From positions 248,001 to 312,000 of the forward strand of contig JAJJOY010000003.1 of assembly GCA_021029595.1 (NCBI GenBank): DNA of 64,000 bases, in the 5' to 3' direction. Each line of letters opens with the position of its first letter. Positions within the stretch are counted from its first letter, which is position 1. The notes under the pieces were generated by a model that made no database searches, was not told the DNA's origin, and worked only from the letters and a program-made list of their open reading frames with translations. This stretch comes from Hominenteromicrobium mulieris (GTDB lineage: Bacteria; Bacillota; Clostridia; Oscillospirales; Acutalibacteraceae). Position numbers and translations under genes: made by a program. This document shows, one piece after another, positions 9,285 through 18,670 of this stretch.

Positions 9285-10673
9285 TCAGGGTTCGTAAATT
9301 TTAATTTCAAAGCTGTCCCGTATCACGTCGCGCGCCTGCTGTACGCTCGCAAGCTCGCCGTCCGCGATCATCTGCACGATGAGATTACCGATGGCCGTGC
9401 CCTCTGTCGGGCCCGCATACACGGGCAGCCCGCAGGCCTTCGCCGTGAGTTTATTCAAATATTCGTCCCGACTGCCGCCGCCGACGATATTTAAACTCGT
9501 ATATGCTTTGCCCGTCAGCTTTTCAAGTGCCTTTATCGTCTCGGCGTAGCTTTCCGCCAGACTGTGGTATACACAGGAGAGCATCTCCGGCACCGTCGGT
9601 TCTTTGAAGCCCTGCTTCATAAGCTCGTTTTTCACCGCCGCACACATGTTTTTCGGCGCCAAAAAGCATTCCGCATTTACGTCTATGCGGCCCTTATAAT
9701 CCGCCGCGCTTTGCGCAAGCTCCGTCAACTTATCAAAGCTGTTCTCGTCTCCAAGCTCCTGCCGCATATTCTGCAGCATCCAAAGGCCCATGATGTTTTT
9801 CAAATACCGATAGCGGTACTCATACCCACCCTCGTTCGTAAAATTCTGTGCACGGCTCTCGTCGTTCGTCACCGGCGCTTTCAGCTCCACGCCAATGAGG
9901 CTCCACGTGCCGCTCGAAAGGAACACCGCGTTCTCATCCTTCGCCGGCACTGCCAAAAATGCGGAAGCCGTGTCGTGCGAAGCCGCAAGCCGCACCGTCA
10001 AATCAAAGCCGACCTTCTCCTTCACGCGCTCCGTCAGCCCGCCGAGCGCTTCACCCGGCTTGTGCAGCTCGCCGAAGATTTTCTCCGGCAAACCCACCCG
10101 CGCTATGATCTCCTTGTCCCATGTCTTATGTTCTGCCGAGACCATCGCCGTCGTGCTCGCATTTGTGTATTCGTTCACGGCCACGCCCGAAAGCCTGTAT
10201 GTCAGATAATCCGGGATCATCAAAAGCTTTTCGGCCTTTTCAAATACATCCGGCATTTCTTTTTTCTGCGCCGCCAGCTGATACACCGTGTTGAACTTCT
10301 GCATCTGAATGCCCGTTCTTCCGTACAGCCACGCAAACGGCACCGTTTTTTCCAGCTCGTCCGGCACCGTCTCCGTGCGGCTGTCGCGGTACGCCACCGC
10401 CGGGCAGATGCGTTCTCCGTTTTTACCGAGCAAAACATAATCCACTGCCCACGTGTCCACCGCCACGCTCTCGGGCGCAATCTCACACGCCGCAATGCCG
10501 TCTATCACTTCGCTTTCAAGGCGGTCAATGTCCCAGCACAAATGGCCGTTTTGGTCTTCCGCACCGTTTTTAAAACGGTAGATTTCTTTCAGCTTCAGTT
10601 TTCCGTCCTCGAGCCACCCCAAAATGTGCCGCCCGCTTGAAGCCCCAATGTCCACCGCCAAATACGTTTTCAT
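9285..10673 (-). CDS. rhaB: Rhamnulokinase
   Basis: 462 residues of the FGGY sugar kinase family. It phosphorylates L-rhamnulose at C1 with ATP. The first phosphate-binding segment is AVDIGASSGRH at residues 6-16; LSSGTWSLIG marks the second ATP motif and VGGGSRDEYLN the adenosine motif. The start has GGAGGG upstream. It is the first gene of the rhamnose operon and is divergent from the GH51 gene across a 264-base region with promoters in both directions. Confidence 0.96.
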   Translation of the reverse strand: MKTYLAVDIGASSGRHILGWLEDGKLKLKEIYRFKNGAEDQNGHLCWDIDRLESEVIDGIAACEIAPESVAVDTWAVDYVLLGKNGERICPAVAYRDSRTETVPDELEKTVPFAWLYGRTGIQMQKFNTVYQLAAQKKEMPDVFEKAEKLLMIPDYLTYRLSGVAVNEYTNASTTAMVSAEHKTWDKEIIARVGLPEKIFGELHKPGEALGGLTERVKEKVGFDLTVRLAASHDTASAFLAVPAKDENAVFLSSGTWSLIGVELKAPVTNDESRAQNFTNEGGYEYRYRYLKNIMGLWMLQNMRQELGDENSFDKLTELAQSAADYKGRIDVNAECFLAPKNMCAAVKNELMKQGFKEPTVPEMLSCVYHSLAESYAETIKALEKLTGKAYTSLNIVGGGSRDEYLNKLTAKACGLPVYAGPTEGTAIGNLIVQMIADGELASVQQARDVIRDSFEIKIYEP

Positions 10674-10704
10674 ATAAGCCCTCCGTTTTTTCGTTTACAG
10701 CAAT

Positions 10705-10713
10705 AGTATAACA
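10705..10713 (-). promoter_or_regulatory. Extended -10 promoter of the rhamnose operon
   Basis: On the minus strand TG-T-TATACT gives an extended -10 box, 32 bases before the rhaB start. The -35 is poor, which fits a promoter that needs an activator such as the AraC-type protein at 12.6-13.5 kb; that link is inference. Confidence 0.5.
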
Positions 10714-10863
10714 AAAACCGTGTCCAAAAATAAGGACGTTGTTTTCACTTAAAACTATCTTTATTTTAACTTTTCTTCTGCCGCACAAAATTTTCTCCCG
10801 CCAAACTACACAAATCTGCGCTTCACTTTTCGGCACACAGCAAAAGAATTCCGCCGAAATAGG

Positions 10864-10892
10864 TTGACAATCCAAGGCTTTCAAGCTAAAAT
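10864..10892 (+). promoter_or_regulatory. Promoter of the GH51 gene
   Basis: TTGACA and TAAAAT are separated by 17 bases, a near-consensus sigma-A promoter, 45 bases before the start codon. Confidence 0.75.
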
Positions 10893-10903
10893 GAACACAT
10901 AAA

Positions 10904-10915
10904 TTGTACATACAA
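10904..10915 (+). promoter_or_regulatory. AraR-type operator
   Basis: TTGTACATACAA differs in one base from the core TTGTACGTACAA of the Bacillus AraR box. It sits just after the expected transcription start, where a bound repressor would block the arabinofuranosidase promoter. A matching araR gene is at 20.7-21.8 kb. Confidence 0.65.
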
Positions 10916-10922
10916 CTTCTGA

Positions 10923-12452
<1,530 letters not shown>

Positions 12453-12527
12453 ACCGAGCTTCCGAAAAGTGTAGTTAAAAGTTTCGCCCGCCTTTTCAAA
12501 GACGGCGAGTTCTCAGAAATAAAGCAG

Positions 12528-12570
12528 CGCCGCACCCTCGTTTTCCTCATCGAGCGTGCGGCGTTATTTT
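12528..12570. terminator. Bidirectional terminator between GH51 and AraC-type genes
   Basis: A 13-bp GC-rich stem with a single mismatch (arms 12528-12540 and 12551-12563) precedes TTATTTT and separates two convergent genes. Confidence 0.7.
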
Positions 12571-12577
12571 ATGCGTA

Positions 12578-13540
12578 CTAACCTCTCTGCCTCAACCGAT
12601 ACTCCCTTGGTGTCACGCCGTACATTTCCGAAAACGCCCTGTAAAAATAGCTCGTGTTCTCATACCCCACCGCCATGATAATATCGCTCACGGAAAGCTT
12701 CGTGCCGGAAAGCAGCGCCGCCGCTTTCTCCATTCGCTTGCGCCGCAAAAGCGATTTAAACGTGAACCCCGTCGTGCTGTGTACCGCCGCGCTGAGGTAC
12801 GAAATCGTCACACCGTACTTTTCCGCAATGTCCGTCAAGCTCGCCGTGCGGTAATTTTCTTCAATCTCCCGCAGCGCCGTCATCACAAGTGCGCTGTGAT
12901 CGCCCTCGTTTTCGCTCGCCGCCAGCTTATCCGTGCAGTTCAAAAGCTCCAAAAACAGCAGCGCCATCGTGTTCTGCGTAATGCGTCTGCGGTTTTTCGT
13001 GTCGTTCACAAGCGTCCAAACGAGGTTTTCAACGAGATTCTGCACCGGCAGCACATCCGCAACTCTAAACAGTAAAAAATCCGAGCCCCCCGCGCGGCTG
13101 ATGCTGTTCGCGATGAACCGCCCAAGCGCGTTGTCCGCGCCGATGCGCTCCAGCGCCGTATCAAAGAACTGCGGCAGCACAATAAAATTCACCGCAATGT
13201 CCTCATATTCCGCACGTTCTATCTCATGCGAAGCGCCGCGCCCCAAAAACAGCAGCTCGCCCGCATGTACGGTGATGGGCTCGCCGCCGTTGATGCGGTG
13301 CACCGTCTTGCCGGAGCACATGTACATGATTTCAATATAGCTGTGCGCGTGTCTGGGGAACGGTGCAAACCGCGTGTGCGCGCGCACGGAGATGAGCCGC
13401 CCGCGCTCCAAAAGCTTCTCGCTGTCCACCGTAAACACCGCCCGCGCCGTGTACGCCGCCTTGTCCACCGCGCCGCCGTCCAAAATGCGCTGTTCCTCCG
13501 GCGTGATGACCCGTAGCCTGCGCATGAGTTCCTCGGTCAT
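12578..13540 (-). CDS. AraC-family transcriptional regulator with cupin sensor domain
   Basis: 320 residues. Residues about 45-130 form a cupin-like sugar-binding domain (FPRHAHSYIEIMYMCSG, HAGELLFLGRG); residues about 220-318 hold two helix-turn-helix units ending in the AraC signature YENTSYFYRAFSEMYGVTPREYR. Such proteins activate sugar-use operons. Its start follows the stop of the pyrophosphatase-like gene without a gap. Its place beside the rha and GH51 genes suggests rhamnose or arabinose as effector, but the sequence does not decide that. Confidence 0.88.
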   Translation of the reverse strand: MTEELMRRLRVITPEEQRILDGGAVDKAAYTARAVFTVDSEKLLERGRLISVRAHTRFAPFPRHAHSYIEIMYMCSGKTVHRINGGEPITVHAGELLFLGRGASHEIERAEYEDIAVNFIVLPQFFDTALERIGADNALGRFIANSISRAGGSDFLLFRVADVLPVQNLVENLVWTLVNDTKNRRRITQNTMALLFLELLNCTDKLAASENEGDHSALVMTALREIEENYRTASLTDIAEKYGVTISYLSAAVHSTTGFTFKSLLRRKRMEKAAALLSGTKLSVSDIIMAVGYENTSYFYRAFSEMYGVTPREYRLRQRG

Positions 13541-14188
13541 TTAGAGGATCAGCTCGCTTTCGTAGTATTTTTCCTGAAAATCGAGAATTTTCAGGATTTC
13601 CTCCGCCGTGTAAACGCCGGTCTTTTCCGCCGCCACCCACTTGTCTTCCACGTCGTTAAAGCGATGCACCACTGCGATCACCACGCCGTCAAAGGTTTTA
13701 AACGGCTCCGTCGGACCCAAAATGTACACGTCCTGCTCGGCGTTATCCCCCGCCATCACGCCCGGCACATAGCCGTAGTTCACGGGGTAGATCATCTCCG
13801 GGTAGCGCGGGTGCGCAGAGCCAAGCGGCCTGTCCGTCACGCAGTGTACGGGCTTTCCGAGCACATTTTTGTAATCCTCCCGCGTCCTGTGCAGCGCATT
13901 TAGGCGCGCATCTTCTTTTTCCCGCCACGCTTCGCGGGTAAGCTTCTCTCCGTCCACCGTAATCTCTTTCACGCCGTTGTTTTCAAAAAACATCACCGCA
14001 GCGCTTTCCACCGCTTCCGCACGCTCGGTGGAAAATTCACCGAAGTCCGTCACAACTTCCGCCGTATCACCCTTTTCGGTGCAGATCACCGTGCCGTATT
14101 CGTTTTTATATTTCTTGTGTACCGCGCGCCAGCCGTTCGCCAAAGGCATCATCAAAAGCGTCGGTGTCTTTTTCTCCTTAAAAATCAT
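13541..14188 (-). CDS. Protein with C-terminal inorganic-pyrophosphatase-like domain
   Basis: 215 residues. The second half (about 108-195) resembles family I inorganic pyrophosphatase: LGSAHPRYPEMIYPVNYGYVPG is the conserved entry strand, followed by QDVYILGPTEPF and a VVHRFNDVEDKW segment. The first 100 residues are not recognised. The full set of aspartates of the pyrophosphatase centre is not obvious, so catalysis is uncertain. It overlaps the exonuclease gene by four bases (ATGA) and directly abuts the AraC-type gene, so the three form one operon. Confidence 0.6.
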   Translation of the reverse strand: MIFKEKKTPTLLMMPLANGWRAVHKKYKNEYGTVICTEKGDTAEVVTDFGEFSTERAEAVESAAVMFFENNGVKEITVDGEKLTREAWREKEDARLNALHRTREDYKNVLGKPVHCVTDRPLGSAHPRYPEMIYPVNYGYVPGVMAGDNAEQDVYILGPTEPFKTFDGVVIAVVHRFNDVEDKWVAAEKTGVYTAEEILKILDFQEKYYESELIL

Positions 14189-14955
14189 GCGTTTTCCTCG
14201 CTAAAATTCAAGATGAGCTCCACCGGGCAATGGTCGCTGCCCATCACGTCGGAGAGGATCTTGCTGTCCGCCAAATTCTTTTTCAGCTCCTCCGTGATGA
14301 GGAAATAGTCAATGCGCCAGCCGACGTTCTTTTCTCTTGCCTTGCCCATATACGACCACCAGGAATACGCGTCCTTTGCATCGGGGTACAATTCGCGGAA
14401 CGAATCCACAAAACCCGCCGCGAGCAGTTCGGAAAACTTCCCTCTTTCTTCGTACGAAAATCCCGCGCTGCCGATGTTCGGCTTTGCGTTTTTGATGTCG
14501 ATGCGCCTGTGTGCCACATTCATGTCACCGCACACAATAACCGGCTTCGTTTCGTGCAGCCTTTCGAGATACGCGCGGAACTTATCCTCAAACGCCATGC
14601 GAAAATCAATGCGCACAAGCTCTTTTTGAGCGTTCGGCGTGTACACGGTCACAAGGTAAAACTCCGGGAATTCCGCGCAGATCACGCGCCCCTCGCAGTC
14701 AAACTGTTCGTCGCCGATGCCATACGTCACATTAAGCGGCTCCGTTTTTGTAAAGATTGCCGTGCCGGCGTACCCTTTTTTCTCGGCAGAGTTCCAAAAT
14801 TCCGTGTACCCCGCAAAATCAAAATCCGCCTGCTCGCGCTGCATTTTCGTTTCCTGCAAGCAGATAACATCCGGGTCTTCCGCCGCTAAAAAGTCATTAA
14901 AGCCCTTTGTCATGCAGGCGCGCAACCCGTTTACGTTCCAAGAAATCAACTTCAA
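14185..14955 (-). CDS. xth: Exodeoxyribonuclease III / AP endonuclease
   Basis: 256 residues, typical for the ExoIII/ExoA family. It cuts DNA at abasic sites and degrades 3' ends during base-excision repair. Conserved motifs are ISWNVNGLRA near the start, ICLQETKM with the metal-binding glutamate, GDMNVAHRRIDI, WRIDYFL and GSDHCPV at the end with the catalytic aspartate-histidine. It is the first gene of a three-gene minus-strand operon and is divergent from the cyclophilin gene. Confidence 0.96.
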   Translation of the reverse strand: MKLISWNVNGLRACMTKGFNDFLAAEDPDVICLQETKMQREQADFDFAGYTEFWNSAEKKGYAGTAIFTKTEPLNVTYGIGDEQFDCEGRVICAEFPEFYLVTVYTPNAQKELVRIDFRMAFEDKFRAYLERLHETKPVIVCGDMNVAHRRIDIKNAKPNIGSAGFSYEERGKFSELLAAGFVDSFRELYPDAKDAYSWWSYMGKAREKNVGWRIDYFLITEELKKNLADSKILSDVMGSDHCPVELILNFSEENA

Positions 14956-14966
14956 AGCAAAATCAC

Positions 14967-14995
14967 TTCCAATTTCAAATTAAATATGGTATACT
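14967..14995 (+). promoter_or_regulatory. Promoter of the cyclophilin gene
   Basis: A TATACT -10 box at 14990-14995 has a weak TTCCAA -35 at 17 bases, 56 bases before the start. Confidence 0.5.
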
Positions 14996-15051
14996 GAATT
15001 TTACGAACGGTCTTTCTTCCCGAAAGACCTCTATGAAAGGAGTTATTCGGT

Positions 15052-15579
15052 ATGCAGAATCCTATTGTTACTTTCGAGACCACCCGCGGCACCATCAAGG
15101 CGGAGCTTTACCCCGAGATTGCGCCGAACACGGTCAACAACTTTATTTCCCTCATTCAGAAGGGCTTTTATGACGGCACCATCTTCCACCGCGTCATCCC
15201 TGGCTTCATGATCCAGGGCGGCGACCCGGAAGGCACCGGCATGGGCGGCCCCGGCTACGGCATCAAGGGTGAGTTCGCTATGAACGGCTTCAAGAACGAT
15301 CTGAAGCACACCACCGGCGTTCTCTCCATGGCAAGAAGCCAGCGCCCGAACAGCGCAGGCAGCCAGTTCTTCATCATGGTCAATGACGCCCCCCATCTCG
15401 ACGGCCAGTATGCCGCATTCGGCAAGGTCACCGAGGGCATCGATGTCGCACAGGCCATCGTTTCCTCCCCGCGCGATTGGTCCGACCGACCGCGCGAAGA
15501 TCAGGTCATGACGAAAGTCACCGTCGAGACCTTCGGCGTTGATTACGACGAGCCCGTCACCGGCCCCGAGCGCGGCTGA
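15052..15579 (+). CDS. Peptidyl-prolyl cis-trans isomerase, cyclophilin type
   Basis: 175 residues, one cyclophilin domain. It speeds proline isomerisation in folding proteins. FHRVIPGFMIQGGDP carries the catalytic arginine; GVLSMARS and SAGSQFFIMVNDAPHLDGQYAAFGKV complete the active cleft. There is no signal peptide, so it is cytoplasmic. AAGGAG lies upstream of the ATG. It is a single-gene unit with its own promoter and terminator. Confidence 0.95.
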   Translation: MQNPIVTFETTRGTIKAELYPEIAPNTVNNFISLIQKGFYDGTIFHRVIPGFMIQGGDPEGTGMGGPGYGIKGEFAMNGFKNDLKHTTGVLSMARSQRPNSAGSQFFIMVNDAPHLDGQYAAFGKVTEGIDVAQAIVSSPRDWSDRPREDQVMTKVTVETFGVDYDEPVTGPERG

Positions 15580-15612
15580 TTTTAACCGCAAACGTTAAAA
15601 CCGAACACACAG

Positions 15613-15642
15613 AAACCGTACCTTTTCAGGTGCGGTTTTTTG
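15613..15642. terminator. Terminator between the cyclophilin and pdp genes
   Basis: AACCGTACC pairs with GGTGCGGTT over a 6-base loop and is followed by a T run. The genes on either side converge. Confidence 0.75.
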
Positions 15643-15644
15643 TT

Positions 15645-16952
15645 TTACTCTACCCTTGCCAGTACAAGCGAGCATTCTTCTGTTTTCTCGTCGCCGTAGC
15701 GGAACGCCCCGTGCAGCACGCTTTCCGCGTCGCGGCACTTTTCTGCGCTCGCACCGTACAGCTCGGCGATCACCTCGCCTTTTTGTACTGCGTCGCCCAC
15801 CGTCTTTTTCAGCACGATGCCCGCGCCGTAGTCGAGCACATCGTCGGCCTTCTCGCGTCCGGCGCCGAGCCGCACGCTTGCCATGCCCACCTGCTCCGCG
15901 TTGATATGCACCACATACCCGCTGCGCGGCGCGCACACGTCTTTTTTCACCGGCGAAAGCGCAAACCGCTCGGGTTCTCTCAAGTACCGCACATCCGCGC
16001 CCTGCGCCTCGGCCATTTCGCAGAATTTCTCAAACGCTTTGCCCGTCTCCAGTGCCGTTTTCGCTTTCTTCCGCGCGTGTTCAAGGCTCTCCGCCTGCTC
16101 GCCGAGCCAGATCATGTTTGCCGCAAGCTCCAAACACTCTTCCGTAAGGTCTTCCGGCCCGCGTCCGTGCAGCGTCTCCAAAACTTCCAGCACCTCCAAG
16201 GTGTTGCCCACGGCGTGCCCAAGCGGCCTGTCCATATCGGTGATGAGCGCCGCTGCGCGCCTGCCGGAAAGCTTCGCGATCTCCACCATTTCCTCGGCGA
16301 GCGTAATCGCGTCCTCCGTTGTCTTCATAAAGGCGCCGCTGCCCGTCTTCACGTCCAGCAAAATACGCTCTGCGCCGGAGGCGATCTTCTTGCTCATGAT
16401 GCTCGAAGCGATGAGCGGCACGCTCTCCACCGTCCCGGTCACGTCGCGCAGCGCGTAAAGCTTCTTGTCCGCCGGGCACAGCTCGCCCGTCTGTCCGATC
16501 ATCGCGCACCCGATCTTATTGATCTGCGCTGTAAATTCTTCCGGAGAAAGATCGATCCGCATACCGGGAATGCTCTCAAGCTTATCCGTCGTGCCGCCCG
16601 TGTGTCCAAGCCCGCGGCCGCTCATCTTGGCAATCTTCACCCCGCACGCCGCGCAAACAGGCACAATAACCATGCTCGTCTTGTCACCCACGCCGCCCGT
16701 GGAATGCTTATCTACCGTCACGCCGTGTATCGCGGAAAGGTCGGCCATGTCGCCGGAATGCGCCATCGCCAAGGTCAGCTCCGCCGTCTCCTCGTGCGTC
16801 ATGCCGTTTAAATAAATCGCCATCAAAAGCGCCGAAAGCTGATAGTCCGGGATACTCCCGTCTGTGCACCCGCGCACAAAATATTCAATCTCGTCCTTTG
16901 TCAGCGTCCCGCCGTCCCGCTTTTTGCGGATAATGTCCAAAATATGCAGCAC
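15645..16952 (-). CDS. pdp: Pyrimidine-nucleoside phosphorylase
   Basis: About 435 residues. It splits thymidine and uridine with phosphate to the base and (deoxy)ribose 1-phosphate. The family signature KMSGRGLGHTGGTTDKLES is complete, as are VDKHSTGGVGDK and SSIMSKKIASG. I prefer the GTG at 16952, where the protein begins MLHILDIIRKK, as in Bacillus Pdp; a GTG nine bases earlier leaves no room for the GGCGGTG ribosome site. It closes the salvage cluster deoD-cdd-pdp with a 17-base gap to cdd. Confidence 0.94.
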   Translation of the reverse strand: MLHILDIIRKKRDGGTLTKDEIEYFVRGCTDGSIPDYQLSALLMAIYLNGMTHEETAELTLAMAHSGDMADLSAIHGVTVDKHSTGGVGDKTSMVIVPVCAACGVKIAKMSGRGLGHTGGTTDKLESIPGMRIDLSPEEFTAQINKIGCAMIGQTGELCPADKKLYALRDVTGTVESVPLIASSIMSKKIASGAERILLDVKTGSGAFMKTTEDAITLAEEMVEIAKLSGRRAAALITDMDRPLGHAVGNTLEVLEVLETLHGRGPEDLTEECLELAANMIWLGEQAESLEHARKKAKTALETGKAFEKFCEMAEAQGADVRYLREPERFALSPVKKDVCAPRSGYVVHINAEQVGMASVRLGAGREKADDVLDYGAGIVLKKTVGDAVQKGEVIAELYGASAEKCRDAESVLHGAFRYGDEKTEECSLVLARVE

Positions 16953-16969
16953 AAAAATCACCGCCTTTT

Positions 16970-17404
16970 TTACCGCTTCGCTTTTTCGCCCAGAACGTCT
17001 CTCGGCGAAAAGCTCTGCGGCAGCAAATCCTTTAATGTATAAACCTTTTCTTCACCGGGCTTTGCAAGAATGAGCACAAACGCGTCCCCGCAAAACTCCC
17101 GCATCACCTGCCTGCACACGCCGCACGGCGCGCAGAAGTCTTCGGGCTCCTCGCCCGCCTTGCCGCCCGCGATTGCAACAGCGACGAAATCTCGCTCGCC
17201 CTTTGCAATCGCCGTGAAAAACGCCGTGCGCTCCGCACAGTTCGTCGGCGTAAACGCAGCGTTTTCAATGTTCACGCCCGTGTATATTTCACCGCTTTTC
17301 GCAAGCAGCGCCGCGCCCACCGCAAAGCCGGAGTACGGGCAGTACGCCTTTTTCCGCACATCAAGCGCCGCTTCCGAAAGCTTTTTTATGACCTCACTTG
17401 TCAT
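16970..17404 (-). CDS. cdd: Cytidine deaminase
   Basis: 144 residues, the size of tetrameric cytidine deaminases. It turns cytidine and deoxycytidine into uridine and deoxyuridine. The zinc ligands are three cysteines: C56 in NCAERT, with catalytic E58, and C94 and C97 in PCGVCRQ. The start is placed at the ATG at 17404, inside the end of deoD (11-base overlap), where the protein begins MTSEVIKK; upstream in-frame codons look non-conserved. The product feeds the phosphorylase that follows. Confidence 0.95.
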   Translation of the reverse strand: MTSEVIKKLSEAALDVRKKAYCPYSGFAVGAALLAKSGEIYTGVNIENAAFTPTNCAERTAFFTAIAKGERDFVAVAIAGGKAGEEPEDFCAPCGVCRQVMREFCGDAFVLILAKPGEEKVYTLKDLLPQSFSPRDVLGEKAKR

Positions 17405-18119
17405 GTCCGTCCACCGCCTCAGAGGCAACCGCCAGCGCTACCTCCATCATCTGCGTGAACGTCTTCTGTCTCTCTTCGCTCGAGGTCGATTCCCCCTTCA
17501 GCGGCAAGTCGGATACCGTCGTGATGGAAAGCGCCTGCTTGCCCGCGCGCGCCGCCGTCATATACAGCGCCGCCGTCTCCATTTCCACGGCCAGAACGCC
17601 CATTTTTTTCCATTCGGCGGTCTCATTTTCACAGTCGCCGTAGAAAATATCGCTCGTCACCACGTTGCCGACGCGATAACGTAAATTCTTCTCCCGCGCC
17701 GTCTGCACCGCTTTTTCAAGCAGTTCAAAGCTTGCCGTCGGCGCAAATGTGCCCGGCAAACGGTACTGGTGCGCAAAGTTCGAGTCCGTGCACGCGCCCA
17801 TCGCCAATACTAAATCGCGCAGCTCCACGCCGTCCGCAATGCCGCCCGCCGTACCGATACGAATGATCGCTTCCACATCGTAGCAATGATACAGCTCGTA
17901 GCTGTATATGCCCATAGAAGGCATACCCATGCCGCTGCCCATTACGGAAACACGCTTGCCGTTATACAAGCCCGTATAGCCCAGCATTCCGCGCACCGTA
18001 TTAAAGCACACGGCATTTTCCAAAAACGTCTCCGCAATAAATTTCGCCCTGAGCGGGTCGCCCGGCATCAAAACCACCTTTGCAATATCGCCCTTTTTTG
18101 CTTCGTTATGCGGTGTCAC
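17394..18119 (-). CDS. deoD: Purine-nucleoside phosphorylase, DeoD type
   Basis: 241 residues, hexameric PNP size. It splits purine nucleosides with phosphate. VVLMPGDPLRAKFIAE, GSGMGMPSMGIYSYEL, RIGTAGG and VEMETAALY with the substrate-binding glutamates are all present. GTG at 18119 is 8 bases after GGAGG; a TTG one codon earlier is only 5 bases away. It begins the overlapping trio deoD-cdd-pdp and follows the NUDIX gene by 30 bases. Confidence 0.96.
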   Translation of the reverse strand: MTPHNEAKKGDIAKVVLMPGDPLRAKFIAETFLENAVCFNTVRGMLGYTGLYNGKRVSVMGSGMGMPSMGIYSYELYHCYDVEAIIRIGTAGGIADGVELRDLVLAMGACTDSNFAHQYRLPGTFAPTASFELLEKAVQTAREKNLRYRVGNVVTSDIFYGDCENETAEWKKMGVLAVEMETAALYMTAARAGKQALSITTVSDLPLKGESTSSEERQKTFTQMMEVALAVASEAVDGHDK

Positions 18120-18149
18120 CAAATTTTCCTCCCGAATTCAAATTTCAAA

Positions 18150-18593
18150 TCATGCAAAATGCGTTTCGCCGTCTTTATAATAAACTTCACTGCATTCCGG
18201 CGTCTCAAAAACGTGCACCAAACCCTCAAAGCTTTCCACCGTCCGGTGCTCGAAAAGCTCTTCCCGCGGCAGCCAGAACGCATCGCCTTCTTCGGAGCCG
18301 TGCAGCTCGCCCGTAAATTTATCCGCGCGGAACAAAAACACAATGTACCGCACGCCGTTATCAAGCCAGAACTGCTTCACACCGCACAGCGTCGGATTTT
18401 CAATCGTCAGCCCGGTCTCTTCACGGATTTCGCGAATGACCGATGCCGCGATGGATTCCCCCGCTTCCACGTGCCCGCCCGGGTAAACGATACCCGACCA
18501 GTTCGGGTCAAGACGGTTCTGCACGAGTACGTTGCCCTTGCCGTCCTCCACCATGCACATGTTTGTCAGCTCCACCGTTTCTTTTCTGCCCAT
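18150..18593 (-). CDS. NUDIX hydrolase
   Basis: 147 residues. The NUDIX box is intact: GGHVEAGES followed by REIREETGL, the magnesium-binding helix. Such enzymes split a nucleoside diphosphate linked to another group, and its place before nucleoside salvage genes suggests a house-cleaning role for nucleotides (inference). The ATG at 18593 has GGGGAG 8 bases upstream, so longer forms were not used. Confidence 0.88.
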   Translation of the reverse strand: MGRKETVELTNMCMVEDGKGNVLVQNRLDPNWSGIVYPGGHVEAGESIAASVIREIREETGLTIENPTLCGVKQFWLDNGVRYIVFLFRADKFTGELHGSEEGDAFWLPREELFEHRTVESFEGLVHVFETPECSEVYYKDGETHFA

Positions 18594-18670
18594 TTTTCTC
18601 ACTCCCCAAATAGCACAATGCCGCGCAGAACAAACCCTCATTTCCTGCGCGGCACCGCTATTATTAGAAT

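Noticed and set aside
10681-10700. Catabolite-responsive element after the rhamnose promoter
   Set aside because: Only one half (TGTAAACG) is present; the second arm does not match.
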